Source: Polyangiaceae bacterium
GTDB taxonomy: Bacteria; Myxococcota_A; Polyangia; Polyangiales; Polyangiaceae
Direction of reading: 5' to 3'
Assembly: GCA_025937785.1 (NCBI GenBank)
Contig: JAICQQ010000006.1
Span: 1 to 64,000 of the forward strand
Length of the DNA stretch: 64,000 nucleotides
Part shown: one piece after another, positions 41,498 to 50,821 of the stretch
Position numbering within the stretch: the first letter of the stretch is position 1
Layout of the letters: each line of letters begins with the position of its first letter
The notes under the pieces: generated by a model
Databases searched by the model: none
Told to the model about the DNA's origin: nothing
The model's input: only the letters and a program-made list of their open reading frames with translations
Position numbers and translations under genes: made by a program

Positions 41498-43359
41498 ACA
41501 GTGCTGCGCTGAAGCATGGGCCGCTGGGGTTCTTGGCCGCTTTGTGCCTCGTACCCCTGGTTGCCGCGTGCGGCGAGCGGGCCGGGGCTCGGGCGGAAGC
41601 GCGGCCGCCAGACGGCCGGAGCGCGAGCAACGTTCTCTACGGCGACTTCGCGGGGAGTCAGGCGTGCGCCGATTGCCACCCGGCAATCTTCGAGCGCTGG
41701 AGTCGTTCGCCGATGCACCAGATGACGCGCCCGTCGAAGCGCGGGGTCAGTCAGGCTCCGTTCGATGGATCCCAGTTCCATTTCAAGGGCGACGTCGCGA
41801 CGATGGTGACCGAGGCGGGTGAGCACTACATGCACCTCGAGTCGCGAGCGTACCCGAGCGCCTGGTACCGCATCACCAAAGTGATCGGCGGCCGCTACCG
41901 CGAGGATTACGCGGGCGTGCAGGTCGCCGCGGCGCGGCCCGACGCCTCGCCGGCGAGCGACGAGCGCATACTGCCCGTCTCTTACCTATTGTTCGAGAAG
42001 AGTTGGCGCTACAAAGGCTACTCGGTGATGTCGCCAGAGCGCGGCGCGCTCCGGCGCGGCTTGAAATGGCGCACCTCATGCGTTTTCTGCCACAACACGA
42101 CCCCGTGGCTGGCCAACTACTACGATGAACTCTACGGCGTCGGCGCCCCGAGCTACCAGGGCGCCGCCAGCCTCAAACTTCCCTCCGATCGCAGGCTCGC
42201 GTACGCGGTCACCGACCCCGACGCGTTCGAGCGCGCGCTCACCGACGAGCTGGAGCGGATGGACGCAGAGGCACCCGAGGGTGACGATCTGCCGTCACTG
42301 CTGGAAGCCGCCTCCGAAGCCACCCACGAGCACTTCACGGAAGCGCACCTGGTCGAGATCGGCGTCGGTTGTGAGGCGTGCCACGGCGGCGCGCGCGCCC
42401 ACGTCGCAAACCCCAGCGGGGTGACCCCGAGCTTCCTCCCCAGCGCCCCTTTCCTCAGCGTGCGTACGGCAGCCGGGCGGCGCGTGTCCGAAGCGCCCGC
42501 CATGACGCACAGCTGCGCCAAGTGCCACACCGTGCTGTTCTCGCGCTACCCGTATACGTGGGAAGGCGGCGAACGAGGTTTCGATCCCGGTGGCAGCAGC
42601 ATGAACTCGGGGGAGGCCCGGGACTTTCTGTTAGGCGGCTGCAGCTCGGCGCTGGCCTGCACGAACTGTCACGATCCGCACGGAAACGACGACTCGAGCA
42701 AGAGCGCACGCCTCGAAAGCGTGGAAGGCAATTCCGTCTGCACCAGCTGCCATAGCGACTACCGCTCCTCGGAGGGCCTGAGTGGCCACACCCACCACGG
42801 CGCCGCCAGCCAGGGCAGCGCCTGCGTGGCCTGTCACATGCCGAAGAAGAACGTCGCCCTCGACTATGACCTGACCCGCTATCATCGCATCGGCTCGCCT
42901 ACCGACCGCGCCCGGGTGGAGCAGGATCGGCCGCTGGAATGCGCGCTCTGCCACACGGACAAGACCGTACGCGAACTGGTCACCGACATGGAGCGGCTCT
43001 GGCCCCGGCGCTACGACCGCGATGCGCTCGAGCGCTTGTACGGGCCAAGCCTCGACGTGAACGCGATTTCCGCGACGCTGGCTCGTGGGAAACCCCACGA
43101 ACAAGTGGTGGCGATCCACGTGCTCGGGCGAGAGCGACGTGCCGACGCCGTCGAGGCGATCGCCGCACAGCTCGATCACGACTTCCCGCTCTTGCGCTTC
43201 TTTGCCCGGGACGCGCTCGAGCGAATCACGGGCAAGCGACTCGCATTGGACATGCACGCAGAGGGGCCGGCGATCGTAGCCCAAGCGCGGAAGGGGCTGG
43301 GGTTGGATCACGCTCCGCGCCCTCGAACCGAACAGGAACCCACCCATGCAACCGATTGA
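41494..43359 (+). CDS. Octaheme cytochrome c lipoprotein with C-terminal HEAT-like region
   Basis: Lipobox LVAACGE; eight CXXCH: CADCH, CVFCH, CEACH, CAKCH, CTNCH, CTSCH, CVACH, CALCH; ATGA overlap with the rlmI stop. Confidence 0.9.
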   Translation: MNSAALKHGPLGFLAALCLVPLVAACGERAGARAEARPPDGRSASNVLYGDFAGSQACADCHPAIFERWSRSPMHQMTRPSKRGVSQAPFDGSQFHFKGDVATMVTEAGEHYMHLESRAYPSAWYRITKVIGGRYREDYAGVQVAAARPDASPASDERILPVSYLLFEKSWRYKGYSVMSPERGALRRGLKWRTSCVFCHNTTPWLANYYDELYGVGAPSYQGAASLKLPSDRRLAYAVTDPDAFERALTDELERMDAEAPEGDDLPSLLEAASEATHEHFTEAHLVEIGVGCEACHGGARAHVANPSGVTPSFLPSAPFLSVRTAAGRRVSEAPAMTHSCAKCHTVLFSRYPYTWEGGERGFDPGGSSMNSGEARDFLLGGCSSALACTNCHDPHGNDDSSKSARLESVEGNSVCTSCHSDYRSSEGLSGHTHHGAASQGSACVACHMPKKNVALDYDLTRYHRIGSPTDRARVEQDRPLECALCHTDKTVRELVTDMERLWPRRYDRDALERLYGPSLDVNAISATLARGKPHEQVVAIHVLGRERRADAVEAIAAQLDHDFPLLRFFARDALERITGKRLALDMHAEGPAIVAQARKGLGLDHAPRPRTEQEPTHATD

Positions 43360-44125
43360 ACGCGCGGACACGGCACGCCTCTCGAAGCTTCGAGGACTCA
43401 TCTTCGACCTCGACGACACCTTCCTCGATCACGGCGAGCTGAAGGCTGCCAGCTATCGAGCGCTGAGCGACCTGCGCGAAGCCGGGCTGACCTTGCTGGT
43501 GGCGACTGGACGCCCTGCGGGTTGGGGCGAAGTGCTGGCGCGCATGTGGCCCGTCGCCGCGGTCGTCTCGGAAAATGGTGCGATCAGTCACGTGCGCAGC
43601 TGCGGCCAGGTGCGCTGCATCGACGAGTGGTCGGGCGCCCCGCGCGAGCAGGCCAGGCATTCGCTCGAGCGCATCGCCGTCGAAGTCGAACGTGAGTTTC
43701 CCGAACTCGTGCGTACGGACGACGCGCTCGCGCGGATCAGCGACATCACCTACGACGTGGGAGAGTACCAGCGTGTCGCCCGCCCGATCGTGGAGCGGGC
43801 CAGCGAGCGGGCTCGCGCCCTGGGGGCTCGAACCACGGTGTCGAGCGTGCACATGCACATCACCCTCGACCCGCATGACAAGGCTACCGGCTGCCTCTAC
43901 GTGCTCCGCACCCAGCTGGGCCTCGACACGACCACGGCGCGCATGACCTTCGGATTCATCGGCGACAGCGGCAACGACGCGGCTTGTTTCGCGGCGTTCC
44001 CCGCGAGCATCGGCGTGTCGAATCTCAGCGGCAGACCGAGCGTTACCCCGAAGTGGATCACACGCGGCGCCCGCGGCGCGGGCTTCGTCGAAGCGGCGCA
44101 GCGTATCCTGGCGGCGCGCCGGTAG
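43346..44125 (+). CDS. HAD-IIB (Cof-like) hydrolase
   Basis: LIFDLDDTFLDHGEL; GFIGDSGNDAACFAAF. Confidence 0.88.
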   Translation: MQPIERADTARLSKLRGLIFDLDDTFLDHGELKAASYRALSDLREAGLTLLVATGRPAGWGEVLARMWPVAAVVSENGAISHVRSCGQVRCIDEWSGAPREQARHSLERIAVEVEREFPELVRTDDALARISDITYDVGEYQRVARPIVERASERARALGARTTVSSVHMHITLDPHDKATGCLYVLRTQLGLDTTTARMTFGFIGDSGNDAACFAAFPASIGVSNLSGRPSVTPKWITRGARGAGFVEAAQRILAARR

Positions 44126-44260
44126 TCGAAAGCGGGTGCGGCGAGCGCCCGCGGCTCGTGTTTCCTTGCAGTTTCGCTGGCATCGTGCGCTCGAACGGAA
44201 AACGTGCCGCCTCGGGGTTGGCAAACCTGCGAAAGCTCTAGTAGTGCTTGCCCTTTCCCC

Positions 44261-45463
44261 ATGACCACGCCTTTGGAAAAGCTCCTCGAGTCGGCTCGAA
44301 CCCACCTGTATCCGAACTACCGGCAACCCGATCTCGTGATGTCGCACGGCGAGGGCGTCTATGTCTGGGATACCAGCGGCAAACGCTATCTGGACATGTA
44401 CGCCGGCATCGCGGTCAACGTGCTCGGGCACGCCCACCCCGCGATCGTTTCGGCGTTGCAAGAGCAGGCGGCTCGCCTCGGTCACATGTCGAATTACTTC
44501 TACAACGAGCCGAACATCGAGCTCGCCGAACGCCTGTGCCGCCTGACGGGCATGCAGCGCGTGTTGTTCGGCAACTCCGGAACCGAGGCCAACGAGGCGA
44601 TGTTGAAGCTCGCCCGCCACCACTTTTACTCCGCGGGCCAGGTCGAGCGCTATCGCGTGATCGCGTTCGAAAACTCGTTTCACGGGCGCACGCTGGGCGC
44701 GCTGGCGCTCACGGGTCAGGACAAGTACCGTGAAGGCTTCGGTCCGCTACCGGGAGTCAGCCACGTGCCGTTCGGCGATCTCGCCGCCGTCGAGCGGACC
44801 ATGGGCCCCGACGTCGCCGCCGTCATCGTCGAAACCGTCCAAGGCGAGGGCGGCGTGGTGCCGGCTTCAGCGGGCTTCCTCGAGGGGCTGCGCAAGCTCA
44901 CCGAGGCGCAGGGCGCGCTGCTGCTGATCGACGAAATCCAGACCGGAGTCGCCCGCACGGGTCGTTTTCTAGGCATTCACCATTATCCCCGCGTGCGGCC
45001 CGACGCGCTCTCGATGGCCAAAGCGCTGGCCGGCGGTGTCCCCATCGGCGCCATGCTCTGCACCGAGAAGCTCGCGGGCGCGCTGCCTCCCGGCAGCCAC
45101 GGCAGCACCTTCGGCGGTAATCCCCTCGCCTCGCGAGTGGCACTCAGCGTGCTCGACGTCGTCGAGAAACGAGATCTCGCCGGACATTCCGCCCGCGTGG
45201 GAGCCTATCTCGGCGAGCGGCTCGCGGCGCTCACCCGTTACCCTGCGGTCACCGGCGCGCGGGGCCAGGGCCTGTTGCAGGCCCTCGAGCTCAGCGAAAC
45301 CGTCGACGCGCGCACGGTGGTGACCGATCTGCGCGAGGCCGGGGTACTAGTCACTGTCGCGGGCGGCAGAGCACTGCGCTTTTCACCGCCGCTCATCATC
45401 ACGCAGGAACAGGTCGACGAGGGGGTAGGCATCGTCGCAGAGGTCGTAGGAAGGCTCACATGA
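44261..45463 (+). CDS. argD: Acetylornithine aminotransferase
   Basis: GNSGTEANEAMLKLAR, FHGRTLGALALTG, LLIDEIQTGVARTGR; adjacent argF. Confidence 0.94.
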   Translation: MTTPLEKLLESARTHLYPNYRQPDLVMSHGEGVYVWDTSGKRYLDMYAGIAVNVLGHAHPAIVSALQEQAARLGHMSNYFYNEPNIELAERLCRLTGMQRVLFGNSGTEANEAMLKLARHHFYSAGQVERYRVIAFENSFHGRTLGALALTGQDKYREGFGPLPGVSHVPFGDLAAVERTMGPDVAAVIVETVQGEGGVVPASAGFLEGLRKLTEAQGALLLIDEIQTGVARTGRFLGIHHYPRVRPDALSMAKALAGGVPIGAMLCTEKLAGALPPGSHGSTFGGNPLASRVALSVLDVVEKRDLAGHSARVGAYLGERLAALTRYPAVTGARGQGLLQALELSETVDARTVVTDLREAGVLVTVAGGRALRFSPPLIITQEQVDEGVGIVAEVVGRLT

Positions 45464-46374
45464 TCCGGCATTTTCTCTGTCTCTCGGACCTGGGCAGCCA
45501 GCAGTTGCTCGCAGTGCTGGACGACGCCGACCGGTTCCTCGAACGGCGCAACCAGGGGACCGGACACCCGCTGCGCAACAAGGCAGTAGCGCTGGTCTTC
45601 GACAAGGCCTCGACGCGCACTCGGCTTTCGCTGGAGGTCGCCGTGGTCGAACTCGGCGGCCACCCTGTAGTCATCACGTCGGCCACCTCCCAGCTCGGGC
45701 GCGGTGAACCACTGAGCGACACGGCCCGCGTGCTGTCGCGCATGGTCCACGCCATCGCGTTTCGCACGGCCGATGAGTCGCGCATCAAAGAGCTGATGCA
45801 GTACAGCTCGGTGCCCGTGTTGAACGCCCTCACCGACCAGGGGCATCCGATGCAGTTGCTCGCCGACCTGCAGACCGTGCGCCGGGCCAAGGGCCGCCTC
45901 CAGGGCTTGAGCTACGCCTGGCTCGGCGACGGCAACAACATGGCCAACTCTTGGCTCGAAGCCGCTAGCTTGCTCCAGCTGCGTCTGCGCTTGGCCTGCC
46001 CCGAGGGCTACGACCCCGACGCGCAGCTCCTGGCTCGCGCCCGCGCCGCGGGGGCCGATGTGGAGGTCGTCCGCTCTCCTCGCGAAGCGGTCGCCGGCGC
46101 CGACGTGGTGAGCACCGACGTGTTCACCAGCATGGGGCAAGAGGCCGAGCAGGCGGCTCGCCTGAAGGCGTTCGAAGGCTACATGCTCGACCGAAAGCTG
46201 CTGGCGTTGGCCAAGCCCGACGCGATGGTACTGCATTGTCTTCCCGCGCATCGCGGCGAAGAAATCGAGGCAGAGGTCCTGGAGGGTTCGCACAGCCACG
46301 TCTGGGACCAAGCGGAGGCGCGACTGCACACCTCCAAGGCCATCCTGGCGTGGGCGCTCGCGAGCGATGAGTGA
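45460..46374 (+). CDS. argF: Ornithine carbamoyltransferase
   Basis: KASTRTRLSLEVAVVELGG, HPMQLLADLQT, GDGNNMANSW, VLHCLPAHRGEEI; ATGA overlap with argD. Confidence 0.95.
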   Translation: MIRHFLCLSDLGSQQLLAVLDDADRFLERRNQGTGHPLRNKAVALVFDKASTRTRLSLEVAVVELGGHPVVITSATSQLGRGEPLSDTARVLSRMVHAIAFRTADESRIKELMQYSSVPVLNALTDQGHPMQLLADLQTVRRAKGRLQGLSYAWLGDGNNMANSWLEAASLLQLRLRLACPEGYDPDAQLLARARAAGADVEVVRSPREAVAGADVVSTDVFTSMGQEAEQAARLKAFEGYMLDRKLLALAKPDAMVLHCLPAHRGEEIEAEVLEGSHSHVWDQAEARLHTSKAILAWALASDE

Positions 46375-46380
46375 GCCGGC

Positions 46381-48669
46381 ATGGTCGAAGAGGCATCCTC
46401 CCAAGAGCCCGACCGCGCGTCGTTCCCGGTCTCGGGCAGCGTAGCCTGCGCCACGTGCGGCACTGCGGTCGACCCGCTGCGCGCGGAACGAGTCAGGATG
46501 CTGCAGGAGCGCTTTCGGTATTTCTGCAGCGCCAGCTGCGCCGGCAGCTTCGACATCGCGGGCCTGACACCGCTACCACAGCCTCGGCGGCGGCGCCCGT
46601 CGGACTCCCCGTTCGTGATCAAGACGGCGCTGAGCACTGATGAACGCCTCGAAGCGCGCAGGCACATCGCCACCGAGCTGAACAGCCTGATTCACGAGGA
46701 CGGGCTGGACCCTGCTGGGTTTCGCGAAACTCCGAGCGCGACCGAGCCGCTGGCCCCCCCAGAAGAACCTGCCGCTGGGGCGCACGCAGGCGCGGCCGAC
46801 ATCGGCTCGCTGCTCTTGACCCTGGCGATGCTCGGCGGGGCGCTGGGTATCGCCCTGCTCTTGGCAGGCGATTCGCAGGCCGCGCTGGTGTCGCGCCTGG
46901 TCGTGGTGTGCGTCGGGTGTGCGTCACTCGTAGCTCAAGGCCTGATGGGCGACCGCGACGAAAGCGAGCCACACCCCCTCAGTGTGCTGGCCGCCCCGGT
47001 GTTGGCGACGATCACGGCGATCGCCGGCACTCTGCTCGAAGAGCCGATGGTGCAAGGGGCCATCACGCTGAGCGCCGTCATCGTGGGCATGCTCGCCCTG
47101 AGCCTCTGGCTCGTGCGCCGGGCGCGCCGGCCCATCGACGCGGAACGCGCAAGGATCGCCGCGTTGCTCGAGCACAAGAGCCAGCGCGTCGTAGGCGAAG
47201 AGATCGCACCGGTGCGCGCCCGCGATCTGCGCCCGGGCGAAGAGATCGTGGTAGACGACGGCGAAATCATCCCGATTGACGGCACCATCTCGGCCGGCGG
47301 CGCCACGCTCAGGCCTTGGCTCACGGCCAGCGGGAGCGTCGAGTGCGCCGAAGGCGACATCGTGGTCGCTGGCGCGCGCGTGCTGACCGGCCGCATCCGC
47401 GTGGTGGTGGGCTGGGCGGGCTACGACCGCACCTGGGTGCGCCTCACCAACGACCCGCGCCGGCGCGCCGATCTGCTGGCGCCGCTGCCCCGGGCGGGCC
47501 GGCTGATCGCGGAGCGAGCAGCACCGCTGGCGGCCGGGCTCGCCGGCCTCACCTCATTCGCGGCCAACGCCGACCCCATGACGATCGCGCTCTTCGCGCT
47601 TGCGGCGCAGGCCGCTGTGGCGCACCCGGCCATCGCACAGATCGCGGCGCTCGCTGTGGCGCGCGGCGTACTCGATGGACTGCGCCGAGGCGTCGCGTTC
47701 CGCACCGCCGAAGCCCTCGACACCGCGGGCCGCGTGAGCATGGCGACGTTCTGCGCACGAGGCACGCTCTTGCTCGGTGAGCCGGAGGTGGCCAACGTAG
47801 AGCCAATCGGCGAGCACGACGCCAGTACCGTGCTCGCGCTGATCGCAGGCGCCGAGAGCGGCGCCAGCGACCCCGTGGCCACGGCGATGCTACGGGCGGC
47901 GCGCGCTCGGGGTGTCCGCCCCGACGGTGCCAGAAGCCACACGGCGCAGCCGGGGCTGGGCATCACCGCGGTCTCTTCCGGCGGCCAGCGCTTGGTCGTC
48001 GGCAGCCGTGCGCTGATGTTGCAGGAACGCGTCAGCGTGGCCAGCGCCGAGACCAAGATCAACGAGCTCGAAGGCCTCGGCCGCTCCGTACTCTTGGTGG
48101 CGTTGGGAGGCCGCCTTGTCGGGGTGGTCGGACTTCAGGACGGACTGCGTCCCGGGGCGCGAGCCGCGGTCCAGTATCTGGCGGACGTCGGCGTGGAGCC
48201 GGTGCTACTCTCGGGCGACGCTCGCGAGACTTGCGAAGCGCTCGGCCGCACCCTGGACATCGAGCACGTTCGCCCCGAAATCCTGCCGCCTGACCGCGGC
48301 GAAGAGATTCGGCGCCTCGCCGCTGGTGGCGGCAGTGTCGCGGTCATCGGTCGCAGCCCCGTCGACGACGGCGCGCTCAGCGCCGCGGATGTATCGGTAG
48401 CCCTCTCGTCGGCGGGTTCTACCACGGCTGAGTGGTCGGTGCAGCTCGCCTCGGACGACATCAAAGAAGCGGCGTTCGCCATCCGCCTGGCGCATGACAC
48501 CCGCAAAGAAGCTCGCTCGGGCCTGGTCACAGCGCTCACGCCCGCGGTGGCAGGCGCGCTAGCCGTAACGTTTTCGTTAGTGCCTCCTCTGCTAGCGCCG
48601 CTGGCCGCCACTGCTGCCGGCTGCCTGGCCCTGTACCGGGCGCGCGGACAGGGGTCCGACAGGAACTGA
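46381..48669 (+). CDS. P1B-type ATPase-like protein lacking catalytic motifs (candidate pseudoenzyme) with N-terminal YHS/TRASH-like metal-binding motif
   Basis: Overall P-type ATPase layout; TFCARGTLLLGEPEV in place of VFDKTGTLTxGxPEV; N-terminal CATCGTAVDP...YFCSASCAGSFD. Confidence 0.85.
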   Translation: MVEEASSQEPDRASFPVSGSVACATCGTAVDPLRAERVRMLQERFRYFCSASCAGSFDIAGLTPLPQPRRRRPSDSPFVIKTALSTDERLEARRHIATELNSLIHEDGLDPAGFRETPSATEPLAPPEEPAAGAHAGAADIGSLLLTLAMLGGALGIALLLAGDSQAALVSRLVVVCVGCASLVAQGLMGDRDESEPHPLSVLAAPVLATITAIAGTLLEEPMVQGAITLSAVIVGMLALSLWLVRRARRPIDAERARIAALLEHKSQRVVGEEIAPVRARDLRPGEEIVVDDGEIIPIDGTISAGGATLRPWLTASGSVECAEGDIVVAGARVLTGRIRVVVGWAGYDRTWVRLTNDPRRRADLLAPLPRAGRLIAERAAPLAAGLAGLTSFAANADPMTIALFALAAQAAVAHPAIAQIAALAVARGVLDGLRRGVAFRTAEALDTAGRVSMATFCARGTLLLGEPEVANVEPIGEHDASTVLALIAGAESGASDPVATAMLRAARARGVRPDGARSHTAQPGLGITAVSSGGQRLVVGSRALMLQERVSVASAETKINELEGLGRSVLLVALGGRLVGVVGLQDGLRPGARAAVQYLADVGVEPVLLSGDARETCEALGRTLDIEHVRPEILPPDRGEEIRRLAAGGGSVAVIGRSPVDDGALSAADVSVALSSAGSTTAEWSVQLASDDIKEAAFAIRLAHDTRKEARSGLVTALTPAVAGALAVTFSLVPPLLAPLAATAAGCLALYRARGQGSDRN

Positions 48670-48815
48670 GGCAGAGCCTCTGAACGACTCGTTTCTGCCA
48701 GCGCCAGAAATACGGCCCAGCACCGCATCGAGAATGGCGCCCACTTTTCGGGGCCCTAGCCCTGCGCGCACACGGACCGCTTGACCTCCCAGCAAAGGCC
48801 CGTAAAGAGTGAGGA

Positions 48816-49367
48816 GTGACCGCACAGGATTCGAGAAGGCCCCCTGAGTCTCATGCCGGTGCCGAGGTGGGGACCGCTGCACGCGCGCCGAACCTCGAGC
48901 GACTGCGCGGTCAACTCGAGGTGTACATGGCGGAGCAAGGCTTGCGCTCCACCGAACAGCGTCGGCTCATCATCGACAAGTTCTTCGAGTCTGCCCAGCA
49001 CCTGACGATCGACGAGCTGTTGGGGCGTGTGCGCCACGAAGACCCCAAGGTCGGCTACGCAACCGTGTACCGAACCATGAAAATGCTCGCTGACGGTGGC
49101 ATCGCGCACGAGCTGAATTTCGGCGACAATGCGACGCGCTACGAGCTCGCCGACGAAGAGGCCCACCACGATCACCTGATTTGCCAGAAGTGCGGCCACA
49201 TCATCGAGTTCGAAGAGCCCTTGATCGAAGAGCTGCAAGAGCGCATCGCGGCGCGCTACAATTTCGAGATCAAGCATCACAAGCACGAGTTGTACGGCAA
49301 CTGTAAGAACACCGCCGAGTGCGAGCAGCGGCTGGCGCACACCGGGGACCGAGAATACTCCAAGTAA
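48816..49367 (+). CDS. fur: Fur family transcriptional regulator
   Basis: LRSTEQRRLIIDKFFES, YATVYRTMKMLADGGIAHEL, HHDHLICQKCGHIIEFEEP, HKHELYGNC; GTG start. Confidence 0.92.
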   Translation: MTAQDSRRPPESHAGAEVGTAARAPNLERLRGQLEVYMAEQGLRSTEQRRLIIDKFFESAQHLTIDELLGRVRHEDPKVGYATVYRTMKMLADGGIAHELNFGDNATRYELADEEAHHDHLICQKCGHIIEFEEPLIEELQERIAARYNFEIKHHKHELYGNCKNTAECEQRLAHTGDREYSK

Positions 49368-49397
49368 GTCTGATGGCCTCTCGGAAGGCCCCTTCGC

Positions 49398-50009
49398 TCA
49401 GGGGATACGCAGCACGCGCTGGTCGGTCACGAGCGTCTGAACGGGCACGTCAGCGTCGGTGACCGGAAGCTCCGCGAGCAACTGGAACTCGAAGGCTACC
49501 GCCAAAGCCACGCCCGGCGGGCAAACGTCGGGCAGAGTCGCGTCGTAGTAACCCGAGCCATAGCCTAGCCGGTGACCCGTGGGAGCGACCGCGAGCGCAG
49601 GAACGATCACCAGATCGATGTCTCCGCGCTCAGCCTGATAGAGCCCCGGCGCAGGCTCGAGGAACTTGCGCCCGCGGTCCGTGAGCTCGGCGGAGGCATC
49701 GACGCGACGAAACCCCGTGGTGAAACCGTTCTCGGTCGGGTCCATGAACGGGTAGTAGACGAGCTTCTGCGCGGCGCGGGCGGCGGCGTCGAGCGGCGAG
49801 ACATCGACCTCGAGTGCTTGCGGAGCGAAGAGCGCTATGCTGCGGGCTGACACGTACTCGGGGGACGTCAGCACCCGTTCGCAGATGCGCTCGCTGCGAG
49901 CGCGGCGCGCGGCCGCAGGCAACGCCTGGCGCAAAGCGCGCATGCGCGCTCGAATCGCACGCTTCGCGCGCCCGCTGATTTGAGCTACGAGGTCGGGGTC
50001 GAGGTCCAC
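49398..50009 (-). CDS. 5-formyltetrahydrofolate cyclo-ligase
   Basis: DLVIVPALAVAPTGHRLGYGSGYYD. Confidence 0.93.
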   Translation of the reverse strand: MDLDPDLVAQISGRAKRAIRARMRALRQALPAAARRARSERICERVLTSPEYVSARSIALFAPQALEVDVSPLDAAARAAQKLVYYPFMDPTENGFTTGFRRVDASAELTDRGRKFLEPAPGLYQAERGDIDLVIVPALAVAPTGHRLGYGSGYYDATLPDVCPPGVALAVAFEFQLLAELPVTDADVPVQTLVTDQRVLRIP

Positions 50010-50089
50010 GGCGTTTCCTAGGTCGGCAGAAACCTTAGAATCTCGCGTGTCGATTCGCTACTCTGAAACGCGGGGCACGCTGTGCTAGC

Positions 50090-50821
50090 GTGCCCGACCC
50101 AAAGCTACGAGGTTCCGTGACGCCCGCGTTCGCGATCATCCCCGCCTATCAGGCCGCAGCCACCATCGCCGAGGTCGTCTCCGACCTGCGCAGTACTTGG
50201 CAGGCAGCCCTGGGCGAGCTGCCTCGCGTGATCGTCGTCAACGACGGGTCGACCGACGCCACGACCCAACAGGCAAAGCGCGCGGGCGCCGAAGTGATCG
50301 AGCATCCATCGAATCGCGGCAAGGGCGCGGCGCTCGCAACCGGGCTGTCACGGGCAGCGGCGCTGAACGCCGCGGTCGCGGTCACGCTGGACGCTGATGG
50401 CCAGCACCCGGCGAGCGAAGCGCTACGGGTGTTCTCGCACCCGGCCCACCCGACCGCGCTCGTGCTCGGCGTGCGAGATCTCAGAGCGGCCGGCGCGCCC
50501 CGCCCGAACCAGTGCTCGAACGCATTCTCCAACGCCTGGTTGTCGGCGTTCGCCAGGTGCCAGCTCTTGGACACGCAGTGCGGTCTGCGCCGCTACCCCG
50601 TACGCGAGACGCTGGCGCTCCGAGCACGGGCGAGCGGCTTTGGTTTCGAAGCCGAGGTCCTGCTCAGGGCCGCGCGCGCGGGCTGGCCCATCGAACACCT
50701 CTCGATCCGGGTGATTTACCCACCGGCTGGCGTGCGCACGACTCATTTCCATCCCTGGCGCGATCCATTTCGCATCGTATTACGTGTGATATATACCGCC
50801 GCAACCGCGGGATCCAAGTGA
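50090..50821 (+). CDS. Family 2 glycosyltransferase
   Basis: AIIPAYQAAATIAEVV, VNDGSTDATT, NRGKGAALATGL, TLDADGQH; GTG start. Confidence 0.9.
   Translation: MPDPKLRGSVTPAFAIIPAYQAAATIAEVVSDLRSTWQAALGELPRVIVVNDGSTDATTQQAKRAGAEVIEHPSNRGKGAALATGLSRAAALNAAVAVTLDADGQHPASEALRVFSHPAHPTALVLGVRDLRAAGAPRPNQCSNAFSNAWLSAFARCQLLDTQCGLRRYPVRETLALRARASGFGFEAEVLLRAARAGWPIEHLSIRVIYPPAGVRTTHFHPWRDPFRIVLRVIYTAATAGSK

Noticed and set aside
43226-44683. 485-aa minus ORF over HAD/argD genes
   Set aside because: Antisense shadow crossing two well-supported genes.
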